DNA of 41,299 bases from positions 1-41,299 of the IMG/VR virus record IMGVR_UViG_3300037329_000042; one strand, given 5' to 3'. The notes under the pieces are model-generated. The model was not told the origin of the DNA. It searched no databases and saw only the letters and a program-made list of their open reading frames with translations. The first letter of the stretch is position 1. Each line of letters opens with the position of its first letter. This DNA is from a virus. Made by a program: the position numbers and the translations under genes. This document shows positions 14,601-22,990 of the stretch, piece after piece.

Positions 14601-15716
14601 TCACTTTGGCATACCTGGTAAAGCTGGTCCAGCAGGTTTAGACGGTGAAGCAGGACTAGCAGGTGCAGAATCTTGCGTGATCGTCATAAGACCTTCACTA
14701 ACTAACAATTCATCTGTCCAACCTTCAATAGCCAAATAAACCTCGCGTGTAAACTCACCAGCAAGTGCAGTCATGGTATAAGTAGGGCCAGCAGGTTTCG
14801 CCGGTAAAACAGGTGGTGCAAGATACTGCTTACCAGGTGCAGACGGACCAGCAAGGCCAGCAGGTGAAGCAGGGCCAGCAGGTGAAGCAGGTCCAGCCGG
14901 TGTAGCAGGTGCAGCCGGTTCGGTGATTGTCATATAACCGTTACTGACTAACAATTCATCTGTCCACCCATCAATAGCTAGATAAACCTCGCGTGTAAAC
15001 TCACCAGCAGCCGGTGTCATAGTATAAATACGTTTAGCCGGTGAAGCCGGTCCAGTAGCTTGCTTTGCTTGACCAGCAAAACCTGTTGGTTGACAATTAC
15101 TATTAGTGACAGCCATGTTTGCAAAAGTCTGTGTTGATTTACGTGCAGGGCCAGCACCACCACCTATTGATTCATCGTCAAAACATTTCTGAATGTTAAT
15201 TACTTTTATGACAATGATGCTCGTCTTATCTTCTAGTGTGTAAGCAGATACTAGAAGTTCGACTCGACCCCAACAACCGGCATAAACTTCTTTCGGATTA
15301 AGTTCAATACCCCCTGTATGATCAGCACAACCGATTGGATCAGTGTTTTTAGCACCCATTAACCACTTGCCGACACTTGCTTCATTGGGTTGGTTAATTA
15401 ACTTGTTACCGTTATCGTCTTTCTTCCAATCATGATCACCGTTGACCCACTTAGGAGGGTAGGCAATAGAACGAATTTCAGGTGCATCTTGGAATGAGCA
15501 ATTCCATTCCTCCTGACAGACTTCCTCTAAAGCAATCTGAATATTACTAATATCGGTTGATTCTGTACCGATATGAGCAGGTAATGTACCTGCCATTGGG
15601 AACGCCATTCTAAGACCATACTTACCAACATCACCTTCTTTACGTGGTTTTTGTGGTGTTACCAAATGCGGGTAATGGATCTGACAGAAATTTGTTATTA
15701 CTTCACGATTTGCCAT
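14601..15716 (-). CDS. Enc34/DUF2815-like ssDNA-binding protein with repeated tail modules
   Basis: A 371-residue protein. Residues 1-200 match the DUF2815 (PF10991) ssDNA-binding OB-fold family typified by phage Enc34 (IHYPHLVTPQK; YPPKWVNGDHD; NPKEVYAGCWGRV). It coats single strands during replication. The tail is unusual: two copies of a 35-residue module (about 231-265 and 313-347), each with TREVYLAI, WTDELLVS and a GYM/GLM end, joined by collagen-like Pro-Ala-Gly/Ser linkers (about 266-312 and 348-371). The same module ends the 240-residue coiled-coil protein. The twin tail probably acts as a docking arm (inference). Family members normally have a shorter tail. Confidence 0.84.
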   Translation of the reverse strand: MANREVITNFCQIHYPHLVTPQKPRKEGDVGKYGLRMAFPMAGTLPAHIGTESTDISNIQIALEEVCQEEWNCSFQDAPEIRSIAYPPKWVNGDHDWKKDDNGNKLINQPNEASVGKWLMGAKNTDPIGCADHTGGIELNPKEVYAGCWGRVELLVSAYTLEDKTSIIVIKVINIQKCFDDESIGGGAGPARKSTQTFANMAVTNSNCQPTGFAGQAKQATGPASPAKRIYTMTPAAGEFTREVYLAIDGWTDELLVSNGYMTITEPAAPATPAGPASPAGPASPAGLAGPSAPGKQYLAPPVLPAKPAGPTYTMTALAGEFTREVYLAIEGWTDELLVSEGLMTITQDSAPASPASPSKPAGPALPGMPK

Positions 15717-15717
15717 G

Positions 15718-15972
15718 TTATTTATTTCCTTTAATTATTGTTTGTGCGTATGTACAGCACTGCTTATTTACGTTAAGGATGCTTTCTACCATTACTGGTA
15801 ACGACTTACTAAAATCTTTATTTACCATTCCAACCATCAAGCTGTTGGTAAAATCAGTTACACCAGCGAACCACATCATTTTCATGGCTTTATACTGTGT
15901 GCTACCCATTAGTAACTCGGGATAAACTTGGACCATGAAAGCATCAAAGTTTTGTTCTAAGTCTATTTTCAT
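15718..15972 (-). CDS. Hypothetical protein (84 aa), replication operon
   Basis: Helical protein starting MKIDLEQNFDAFMVQVYP, with a central aromatic segment KAMKMMWFAGVT typical of small phage proteins found between DUF2800 and DUF2815 genes. No known function. It overlaps the DUF2800 gene by four bases and precedes the ssDNA-binding gene by one base. Confidence 0.68.
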   Translation of the reverse strand: MKIDLEQNFDAFMVQVYPELLMGSTQYKAMKMMWFAGVTDFTNSLMVGMVNKDFSKSLPVMVESILNVNKQCCTYAQTIIKGNK

Positions 15973-17144
15973 ATTTTAACACTCCCGAATACACCAACCG
16001 CATTGGTTAGCTTATCTGGTCTTTGTGCAACCCTAGAATCAGAGGTGCCAACCAGTGTTAAACCAACAGTAGGTGTTTTATAATACTTGTGAGCTAATTC
16101 ATTACCCACAAACGGTTTTACTGCAGTCTTACCTTTTAATCTTTTATTGTATAAGTCATCCTCATTAGCACCATTTTTCAATGCTTCATCAATGAAACCT
16201 TGTTCATCTTCAATTATAGCCCTTGCGATACCTTTAACTAGTTTGTGACCAGGTATCTTTAAACCGCTACGGGCCAAGAATTGTACACGATCCTTTATTG
16301 CTTCAATTGATTTAATCATTACATCAGCATCTTCAAATATAGCAATTAAGTGTTCAGGTGAAGCAAGTTCAATACTACTGTCAAGTTTAAGTAAGTTCAT
16401 CTGGTCCGTAATTCTGGTACCACAAAACCCACGGGCTTTACAGTACTTGCAATGCTTGCCAGATTTGCGTGGTGCATTCTTTTCCTTTGCTAAACTGTGT
16501 GTGTAAGAATATGCTTTATGCCAAGAAACAATTTCAGACATGTTATAGGTTTTACTTCTAACGGTTCCGTCAACATGATCTTTGTTTGGTTGAACTATAA
16601 AGGTGACAACATGATCAACTTTATCCCACAACTCAAATGTATCTAATGCACCAATTGAATAACCGGCTAACTGAGCATTACCATCTAAACTGTCCATGCC
16701 GTAAATTTCTTGTTTACCGTTTACCTCTACCCAAACAAAACCATTCTTGTAATCACCAACGTAAAGTACCCTATTAACTAAATCTACCCCAATATAATCG
16801 CTGGTACCCCATAGTAGATCCTTATCGATACTACTTAGAACAACCCTCTTTTCAATGTGAGAGGTGACAGTTTTTATGCTACTGAACTTGTATAAAACAT
16901 CCAAACATTCTTGAGCAGCATCCATCATTGGACCATTAACTTTGTACTTGTTAAAATACATCCCTTTTAGATCTACTGCTTGTAAACCAAAAGAGAATGC
17001 AAACTCAATCATTTCATGGACAGCAGTACCTTTTTCCGATGCCGAACTTGATTCATCTTCGCCATAAGACCCCATGTTAACACTGTCAGGGCAAGACATA
17101 ATTCTACCCTGAGCAGACATACCATGGGCGCTATGAGCAGCCAT
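15969..17144 (-). CDS. DUF2800 nuclease (PD-(D/E)XK, RecB/Cas4-like)
   Basis: A 391-residue phage nuclease of the DUF2800 family, related to RecB and Cas4 nucleases and thought to act in recombination. It shows the family start MAAHSAHGMSAQGRIMSCPD, EKGTAVHEMI (His of motif I), LLWGTSDYIGV (Asp), VGDYKNG (catalytic Asp/Lys) and QLAGYSIGAL. A late CKYCKARGFC segment gives three Cys like Fe-S or zinc clusters of the superfamily. The start is set at 17144, where the ATG overlaps the upstream TAA as TAATG and gives the exact family N-terminus; earlier in-frame starts are less likely. Confidence 0.85.
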   Translation of the reverse strand: MAAHSAHGMSAQGRIMSCPDSVNMGSYGEDESSSASEKGTAVHEMIEFAFSFGLQAVDLKGMYFNKYKVNGPMMDAAQECLDVLYKFSSIKTVTSHIEKRVVLSSIDKDLLWGTSDYIGVDLVNRVLYVGDYKNGFVWVEVNGKQEIYGMDSLDGNAQLAGYSIGALDTFELWDKVDHVVTFIVQPNKDHVDGTVRSKTYNMSEIVSWHKAYSYTHSLAKEKNAPRKSGKHCKYCKARGFCGTRITDQMNLLKLDSSIELASPEHLIAIFEDADVMIKSIEAIKDRVQFLARSGLKIPGHKLVKGIARAIIEDEQGFIDEALKNGANEDDLYNKRLKGKTAVKPFVGNELAHKYYKTPTVGLTLVGTSDSRVAQRPDKLTNAVGVFGSVKI

Positions 17145-18040
17145 TAGCTTTTCCATGCAGCCAACCAATCAACCATGACTTGCTTAAATTGACTAATTTG
17201 ACTGTAGTGAACGCCAGCGACAACCTCTGTGTTATATGGTTTCAACTGCTCAATGACGGTAGTGTCAACAAACTCTTTATGTTCAGTGCCAGCCAAGGTG
17301 TAAATTTCTTTAACAGTTTCATCTGTTGCTTGAAAGTCAGCAAGGAGAGTAAGCATAAAAGTTTTTAAGCGTGGATACTCACTTGTCTTGAGAGAACCGA
17401 ACACAACCTGTTCACCGTTCTGTTCTGCTTTAAACTCTTCGACAAACACTTCTTTTAAGTCATCCCAATCTAACTCGTAATCATCAATCAAATTTTTGCA
17501 AACAATGATGATCTCATTTCTAATTGCTGTATACGGATCAGCAACCTTTGCAGGTAAAGAAGGACCAGCCGGTAAAGCCGGTGAAGCAGGACCAGCCGGT
17601 TTGGTTGCTATAGTACCAGGTAAAGTAGGACCAGACGGTAAAGCCGGTTTAGTTTCTTCTATCTCAACTACTGAACCACCTTGAGGGTTAAGAGGGTAAT
17701 CTGCGTAGAATTTTTCACCGATAGCTTTATCAAGACCTTTAAATAAACGCCATTTCTTACCGCCTTTAACCTCAGTAGAATTGCATTTACCTTTGGTTGC
17801 TGCGTGAATACCACTAACCCACGGACGACCTTCATCGTCTAACTCACCCAACTGTTCTTTTGCAATCGGTTCATCCCCACTAAGATCAACAATCGGTTGA
17901 GTGGGTAGCTCAGTTACAGCAGCTTGATTACCTTCTACAATTAGGTCATCATTCAAATCTTGTGTCACTGCAGCGAGTTTAGTTAGCGCAAGTATTGCAC
18001 CATGTATCGCCAGTGCTAAGTCAGTTTTTTTCATTTTCAT
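17144..18040 (-). CDS. Conserved phage protein with Pro/Ala/Gly linker (298 aa)
   Basis: First gene of the minus-strand replication operon. Residues about 65-105 carry a widespread phage pattern (DDEGRPWVSGIHAATKGKC, then WRLFKGLD) of unknown function. About 131-170 is a Pro/Ala/Gly/Ser-rich linker resembling those of the ssDNA-binding protein, followed by a helical domain (about 170-298). The repeated linker DNA is shared with the gene at 14601-15716. Position next to DUF2800 suggests a recombination or replication accessory role (inference). Confidence 0.7.
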   Translation of the reverse strand: MKMKKTDLALAIHGAILALTKLAAVTQDLNDDLIVEGNQAAVTELPTQPIVDLSGDEPIAKEQLGELDDEGRPWVSGIHAATKGKCNSTEVKGGKKWRLFKGLDKAIGEKFYADYPLNPQGGSVVEIEETKPALPSGPTLPGTIATKPAGPASPALPAGPSLPAKVADPYTAIRNEIIIVCKNLIDDYELDWDDLKEVFVEEFKAEQNGEQVVFGSLKTSEYPRLKTFMLTLLADFQATDETVKEIYTLAGTEHKEFVDTTVIEQLKPYNTEVVAGVHYSQISQFKQVMVDWLAAWKS

Positions 18041-18079
18041 ATCCTATAAGTTAGTTTGATGTTTCGACTTGGAGACACC

Positions 18080-18107
18080 ACTATACATACTAAAATTAAA
18101 TTTGCAA
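18080..18107 (-). promoter_or_regulatory. Candidate promoter, minus-strand replication operon
   Basis: Minus-strand TTGCAA (18107-18102) and TATAGT (18085-18080) are separated by 16 bases, about 40 bases upstream of the ATG at 18040. The -35 hexamer is its own reverse complement and also serves the divergent promoter. Confidence 0.55.
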
Positions 18108-18130
18108 ATATTATTTTATTATCTTAATAT
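18102..18130 (+). promoter_or_regulatory. Candidate promoter, plus-strand modification/replication operon
   Basis: TTGCAA (18102-18107) and TAATAT (18125-18130) with a 17-base spacer, about 30 bases upstream of the first plus-strand gene (ATG 18161, ribosome site AAGG). It shares its palindromic -35 box with the opposite promoter, so both operons should fire together or compete. Confidence 0.55.
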
Positions 18131-18160
18131 CAATCTACTTTATACAAACAAGGTTTATTT

Positions 18161-18505
18161 ATGAAACGTTCAGAGTGGATGTATGGACTATTAATGGCTG
18201 AAAACAACAGCAGAACAGACGGTAGATTTTTTATAGAAAGCCCAAAGTACTCGATAGATCTTTATCAGTTTATACCTGGCTATAAGGCCTATTGTGAAAA
18301 TAAGACGTTCAGACAGCGTGAAACAATTTACATAAAGATTAACTATAAAATATCATTAAACCAACGTTTTTACGTCATGCCTTATATTATCTTTGGTGTT
18401 AACTTATTTGCAGTAGAAGGGTTGGATGGTTCCATTGAAAGTTATCAAAACACTAGACTCGAAGCCGAGCAAAAATGCAAGGAATTAAACAATGGCAACA
18501 AGTAA
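18161..18505 (+). CDS. Hypothetical protein (114 aa)
   Basis: First gene of the large plus-strand operon. It begins MKRSEWMYGLLMAENNSR and has a Tyr-rich, mixed alpha/beta sequence without a membrane span or metal motif. Its 3' end overlaps the methylase gene by 14 bases. Function unknown; early expression and position next to methylases suggest a role in takeover or protection (inference). Confidence 0.7.
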   Translation: MKRSEWMYGLLMAENNSRTDGRFFIESPKYSIDLYQFIPGYKAYCENKTFRQRETIYIKINYKISLNQRFYVMPYIIFGVNLFAVEGLDGSIESYQNTRLEAEQKCKELNNGNK

Positions 18506-19076
18506 CACAAGGCGTAATGCAGACGCAAGGGGTGATGACTTATATACAACCCCACCATGGGCTATTCGTGCATTACTAAGTCGTGAAAAGTTCAGTGGTA
18601 ACATTGTAGATGCCGGTTGTGGTACTGGCAACATAGTAAACGTACTAGTAGACGGGGGTTATGATCGCGAAGATATAACAACAATAGATAAATATGATCA
18701 GGGATACAAAGAAATTGATGTATTGATGGATTATGCAGACTTTGACCCCTATGAAACTATTAATAATGTTATTAGTAATCCACCTTTCTTGTTGTTTATA
18801 CCCTTCGTTTTAAAGTCACTGAAGTTAGCAACGAAAAAAGTGGCAATCTTTGCACGTATAAACTCGTTAGAAACTATGAAACGTTTTAATGCAATCCATC
18901 AGAACAACCCTCCAACTAGAATTTGGTCGTTTGTTAATCGGGTTAAGTGTGCCAAAGGCGGTGATGACGGTAAGAATGATGGTAGTGTTATGTACTGTTG
19001 GTTAATTTGGGACTTTAAGGATACAACCGGCGTGACTATTCTTGATTGGATTGATGACGAAAAAGGTAGCATGTAG
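18492..19076 (+). CDS. DNA adenine (N6) methyltransferase
   Basis: A 194-residue S-adenosylmethionine-dependent methylase. Motif I DAGCGTGN (40-47) binds the cofactor, and motif IV NPPF (96-99) is the amino-methylase catalytic site. The length is short, typical of phage adenine methylases with a small or absent target domain. No restriction enzyme gene lies nearby, so the likely role is self-protection against host restriction. It is immediately followed by a cytosine methylase. Confidence 0.8.
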   Translation: MATSNTRRNADARGDDLYTTPPWAIRALLSREKFSGNIVDAGCGTGNIVNVLVDGGYDREDITTIDKYDQGYKEIDVLMDYADFDPYETINNVISNPPFLLFIPFVLKSLKLATKKVAIFARINSLETMKRFNAIHQNNPPTRIWSFVNRVKCAKGGDDGKNDGSVMYCWLIWDFKDTTGVTILDWIDDEKGSM

Positions 19077-20456
19077 ATGAATGTTTTTGCAGCGTTCGAT
19101 GGTCACTCTGGCGGTCAAATAGCATTAAAAGTTATAGGGTTAGAACCAACCAAATACTATGCAAGTGAGATTGATAAATACGCAATGCAAGCAACACAAG
19201 CCGTGTTTTCTAACACTATACAAATGGGTGATATAACCAGGTGGCGAGAATGGTCAATTGATTGGTCTACGATTGATTTATTCATAGGCGGTTCCCCATG
19301 TCAAGGTTACTCTATGGCTGGCAAAATGGCCGGTACTACAGCAGTACTAAACGGTGAAAAAATAATTGTCGATAGTAGAGAAACGTACCTAGCGTTAAAG
19401 TGGGCCGGCGCAGAGTTTTTAAGTCAGTCTTATTTGTTCTGGGAATACATTTTATTACTAGATCATATCATGTCAGTCAACTCTAATATTAAGTTCTTCC
19501 TTGAGAATGTGAAGATGAAAAAGCAATTCTTAGATTTAATTACCGGCGCAATAGGTGTAGAACCTATTTTTATTAACAGTGCGTTAGTTAGCGCACAGAA
19601 CAGACAGCGATACTACTGGTGTAATTGGTTTACATTTCAACCAAAAGATAAGGGTATTGTGTTAAAAGACATTCTTGAAAGTGAGGTTGAAAGTTCGTTT
19701 TTCCATAGTGATAGTGCAATTAATTATATACAACAAGGTAATGAGAAGTGGCAACAAGCAGGATCTAGAAGGGCAGACAGATATACTCAATCAGAAGATA
19801 AAGAAAAATCATTTTGTCTGACTGCTAACATGCACAAAGGCGTTCCATATAATTATTTAGAGGTTAAAGGAATTGAAAGAGTAGGCACAGCATCAGACAT
19901 TAAAGGACATGACTACAATAAACGTATTTATTCACCGAATGGTAAAGCACCAACATTAGCCGCGGCAACAGGGGGCAACTTAGAGCCTAAAGTATCAATA
20001 CAACAAACACTTCGAGGTTTTAATAAAGGAGGTGAAAAGGCGCTAGACGGTAAAACCCCTACATTAAGCGCAAATAGTTGGGAACATAACAATAAACTTA
20101 AAATAAGTGCTGGTTGCACTGGGCGTAACCCTAGAATAATAAGAGAAACTAAAAGCGGTAAGGCGTTATGTTTAACAGCTAATTACTACAAAGGCGTAGA
20201 TGCAGATACTCGTCCTATGGTTGCAAAACCTGACGCAATCGGTAAAGAATTTAAAGAATGCCTTAAAAACATTCACTATCGCAAACTAACCCCACGCGAA
20301 TGCGGCAGACTGCAAACAATACCAGAGGACATTTTAGACACATTATTAAGCGCCGGTATAAGTAACAGCCAGCTATACAAAATGTTTGGTAACGGTTGGA
20401 CGATTGACGTTATCGCTCACTTGTTTACATTAATGCAAATCGACAGGATGTTATAG
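19077..20456 (+). CDS. DNA cytosine-5 methyltransferase
   Basis: A 459-residue C5 methylase. Motif I region FAAFDGHSGG (4-13), motif IV GGSPCQGYS (71-79, catalytic Cys 75), motif VI FLENVK (141-146), motif VIII QNRQRYYW (174-181), motif IX LTPRECGRLQTIP and motif X QLYKMFGNGWTIDVIAHL are all present. About 35 extra residues lie between motifs IV and VI, and the target-recognition region (about 185-410) holds several APTL/CLTAN-type repeats. It starts directly after the adenine methylase stop. Together they would give the phage DNA two kinds of methyl mark against host restriction. Confidence 0.88.
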   Translation: MNVFAAFDGHSGGQIALKVIGLEPTKYYASEIDKYAMQATQAVFSNTIQMGDITRWREWSIDWSTIDLFIGGSPCQGYSMAGKMAGTTAVLNGEKIIVDSRETYLALKWAGAEFLSQSYLFWEYILLLDHIMSVNSNIKFFLENVKMKKQFLDLITGAIGVEPIFINSALVSAQNRQRYYWCNWFTFQPKDKGIVLKDILESEVESSFFHSDSAINYIQQGNEKWQQAGSRRADRYTQSEDKEKSFCLTANMHKGVPYNYLEVKGIERVGTASDIKGHDYNKRIYSPNGKAPTLAAATGGNLEPKVSIQQTLRGFNKGGEKALDGKTPTLSANSWEHNNKLKISAGCTGRNPRIIRETKSGKALCLTANYYKGVDADTRPMVAKPDAIGKEFKECLKNIHYRKLTPRECGRLQTIPEDILDTLLSAGISNSQLYKMFGNGWTIDVIAHLFTLMQIDRML

Positions 20457-22169
20457 ATGCCAAAGATTAAACGCCCTCACGACTACCAAGAACAAGCCAT
20501 AACTGACATCTTTGATGAATGGTTAGCTGGTGTGATTAATGTTTGCTTAGTGGCACCCACCGGCGCAGGTAAGACTATTATAAAAGCATTCGTAGCTAAA
20601 CGATGGTTAGCAAAAAACCCTGACGGTGTAGCTATAATATTTGCACACAGGGACATACTGTTAAACCAAATAGCAATGTCAATAGCCATGGTTGGAATAC
20701 CTCACCGCATGTTATGTTCCAAAGCAACCGAACGACTAATATCTAATGCACAAATAGAAGAGTTAGGCGAAACGTTTATCACTGACAATTCACGATTAAT
20801 AATTGCATCGGTCCCCACTTGGATCAAGCGCGACACCACATTGTTAGATGAAGCGATCGGACTATGGTTATTAGATGAATGTCATCACTGCCTTGCAGAT
20901 AATATGTGGGGACTAGCAGTTAAACCATTAGTAAACGCTATAGGGTTGGGTGTTACAGCAACCCCAAAACGTGCGGATAACAAGGGTTTAGGTAGGCACA
21001 CAGACGGTGTATTTGACAGCATAGTAGAAACGCCTGGCATGGGTGAACTTATCAACAGAGGTAGGTTATCAGATTATAAGGTTTATACCCCACTAGATCG
21101 AGTAGACATGACCGGCATTAACAAAACCAAAGGTGGTGATTGGAACCAACTTAAACTAGCAAAGGCAACAGATAAAGCAGAAATTACCGGTGACGCTTAC
21201 AAACACTACAAGCGATTAGCAGACGGAAAGCAGGGTATAATATTTGCAGCAAGTATTGCCCATGCAGATCATGTTGCCAAAGAGTTTCGAGACAAAGGTG
21301 TCAATGCCGTATCACTATCAAGTAAAAGCAAAGAGACTTACAGACAGCAAAAGATCCGAGAGTTCAGGCAAGGTAAAATAGATCTACTGGTAAACTATGA
21401 TTTGTTCGGTGAAGGCTTTGATGTACCTGCAGTCGCAGTGATCCAGATGTTACGTAAAACAGAATCCTATGCTTTGTTCATGCAAATGTTTGGACGGGGA
21501 TTAAGAGTGTTTGAGGGTAAAGAGTTTGGCATACTGATTGACCACGTAGGCAACGTTGATCGTCATTGTCGTTACTTAGCGCACGTACATGATAGCCCTG
21601 TTTGGACACTTGATAGATACGATGACACTAAAAAATCTAGCAATGATGGTTTAGATATATTATCAAGAACGTGCCCTAAGTGTAGGAACTATTACAAACC
21701 TAGTTCAGCAAACATTAACTCATACGTATGTCCTCAGTGTACTCACAAAGAGACACAAAAACAACGTGATGAAACAGCCAAAAAGAGATTAGAAGATGAT
21801 GGAATATTGGTTGAATACGACACCGGTTGGCAAGTCAAAGTCATGGCCCAGATTAAGAAAGTCGATGAACGACCAGAGGACATGAAAGCTCGAATGACTT
21901 ATGCAAACATGAGTCATATGATTGTTTCATCCGCGGTAAAAAAGCACACTATTCGTCAAACCAACCAAACCAAGCTACGATATTGGGTGGTGCAGTGGTG
22001 TAACGAAATAGGTTTTAAGAAGGGTTTAAGTATTAGTATTGTTCAAGGTGAGTTTAATCGACAGTTTGGACATAACGTATTTGTTGCACAAACAATTAGT
22101 ACCAGTGAAGCCAAAGAATTAACAAACAGAATTATCGTAAATATGCTTGACAAGTGTATGTTTAACTGA
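20457..22169 (+). CDS. SF2 DEAD/DEAH-box helicase
   Basis: A 570-residue superfamily 2 helicase. Q-like segment DYQEQAI (9-15), Walker A APTGAGKT (33-40), DECH box (140-143), motif III TATP (167-170), then the second RecA domain with GIIFAAS, DLLVNYDLFGEGFDVP and motif VI QMFGRGLR. A four-Cys zinc element (CPKC and CPQC, about residues 400-425) follows. This is the usual phage replication/recombination helicase of Enc34-like modules. It starts directly after the cytosine methylase stop, so the modification and replication genes share a transcript. Confidence 0.87.
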   Translation: MPKIKRPHDYQEQAITDIFDEWLAGVINVCLVAPTGAGKTIIKAFVAKRWLAKNPDGVAIIFAHRDILLNQIAMSIAMVGIPHRMLCSKATERLISNAQIEELGETFITDNSRLIIASVPTWIKRDTTLLDEAIGLWLLDECHHCLADNMWGLAVKPLVNAIGLGVTATPKRADNKGLGRHTDGVFDSIVETPGMGELINRGRLSDYKVYTPLDRVDMTGINKTKGGDWNQLKLAKATDKAEITGDAYKHYKRLADGKQGIIFAASIAHADHVAKEFRDKGVNAVSLSSKSKETYRQQKIREFRQGKIDLLVNYDLFGEGFDVPAVAVIQMLRKTESYALFMQMFGRGLRVFEGKEFGILIDHVGNVDRHCRYLAHVHDSPVWTLDRYDDTKKSSNDGLDILSRTCPKCRNYYKPSSANINSYVCPQCTHKETQKQRDETAKKRLEDDGILVEYDTGWQVKVMAQIKKVDERPEDMKARMTYANMSHMIVSSAVKKHTIRQTNQTKLRYWVVQWCNEIGFKKGLSISIVQGEFNRQFGHNVFVAQTISTSEAKELTNRIIVNMLDKCMFN

Positions 22170-22205
22170 TAATTTAATATTATTATATTTAATAAGGTGT
22201 ACAAG

Positions 22206-22388
22206 ATGGAAACTATAGCAGTCTACGCAGACAGAAAAACTAACAAACGTGTAACGGTGTTTAAGGTTGAGTTACTTGACACAGGTGCCCGTATACACTA
22301 TGCCCGTATTGGTCATAAACAAACACAAGTTACTGGTCGTAGTAACTTCAAAGACAACTACTATAATGTTGCCGGTATCGTTGTATGA
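22206..22388 (+). CDS. Small hypothetical protein (60 aa)
   Basis: Starts METIAVYADRKTNKRV. This ATG is chosen over a GTG three codons upstream because AAGGTG then serves as ribosome site. Small basic beta-rich protein without known domain. It overlaps the next gene by ATGA. Confidence 0.65.
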   Translation: METIAVYADRKTNKRVTVFKVELLDTGARIHYARIGHKQTQVTGRSNFKDNYYNVAGIVV

Positions 22389-22594
22389 TAACTCATGTGT
22401 TTTTGGAACATAACGACTGCAATATACTTACCTGTCCTGTTTGTATAGATGGTATTTGCCACTGTACACTTTGCGGTGGCACTGAAAATAGCTTGCCAAG
22501 CGAGTGTCCTGGTAAGCAAATGACGACAGATCAAGAAATACAAGTTTACAACGATGCAATAGATTACAAAAACGGCAAGTGGTCATCAACTTGA
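22385..22594 (+). CDS. Small Cys-rich (zinc-binding) phage protein (69 aa)
   Basis: Contains CPVCIDGICHCTLCGG followed by ECPG (about residues 17-42), a metal-binding pattern seen in many phage proteins of unknown function. One or two zinc sites are likely. It overlaps the upstream gene as ATGA and lies in the polymerase/helicase operon. Role unknown. Confidence 0.74.
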   Translation: MITHVFLEHNDCNILTCPVCIDGICHCTLCGGTENSLPSECPGKQMTTDQEIQVYNDAIDYKNGKWSST

Positions 22595-22617
22595 TCGAAC
22601 ATAACGGGGATACTCTT

Positions 22618-22791
22618 ATGCCTAACGATTCATCAAGACGTTTTATAGCCTACATGAAAGGTGTAAGGGCAGCACGTAAAACAAATAAACCAACGAATCC
22701 GTACACTCATAAAGCGTCACAGCAACAATGGGAAAACGGATACCACGATAGAAAACAAGAACTACTAGGTAAGGAATTTGACGATGGTTGA
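22618..22791 (+). CDS. Ribosome-modulation-factor-like protein (57 aa)
   Basis: Starts MPNDSSRRFIAYMKGVRAAR with GGGG as ribosome site; an upstream GTG is less likely. The pattern A-x3-G-x3-A, then NPYT, then QWENGYHDR follows the layout of RMF (G-x3-A, CPY, W-x2-GW), the small protein that dimerises ribosomes in resting bacteria. Length is also that of RMF. The Cys of the CPY element is Asn. Resemblance is by pattern only, and a general phage family of the same layout exists without tested function. Confidence 0.62.
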   Translation: MPNDSSRRFIAYMKGVRAARKTNKPTNPYTHKASQQQWENGYHDRKQELLGKEFDDG

Positions 22792-22978
22792 GATTATAGG
22801 TTTGGTTGCAATATTAGTTGGTGCATTGTTGTTAACAATATTTACAGTAGTAATTTCTATCTGGTCTACACAAGGTGGTGTTGATAAGTTTACTAGGTTT
22901 TTCGCCTTAATTTGTTGTGTTGGTACCTGCATAGCCTGGTATGAAATATTTACGTCAATTACGTTAACGGTTAACTGA
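22784..22978 (+). CDS. Two-span membrane protein (64 aa)
   Basis: Starts MVEIIGLVAILVGALLL with AAGGA eight bases before the ATG. Two hydrophobic spans (about 4-28 and 41-60). It overlaps the RMF-like gene by eight bases. Small, basic in the loop; function unknown. Confidence 0.66.
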   Translation: MVEIIGLVAILVGALLLTIFTVVISIWSTQGGVDKFTRFFALICCVGTCIAWYEIFTSITLTVN

Positions 22979-22990
22979 GGGTAAAAACTA

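Noticed and set aside
14542-14739. Plus-strand collagen-like reading frame
   Set aside because: It is the antisense shadow of the Pro-Ala-Gly linker of the ssDNA-binding protein; no ribosome site or promoter.
17145-17168. Upstream TTG start for the DUF2800 nuclease
   Set aside because: The TAATG-coupled ATG at 17144 gives the family-typical N-terminus.
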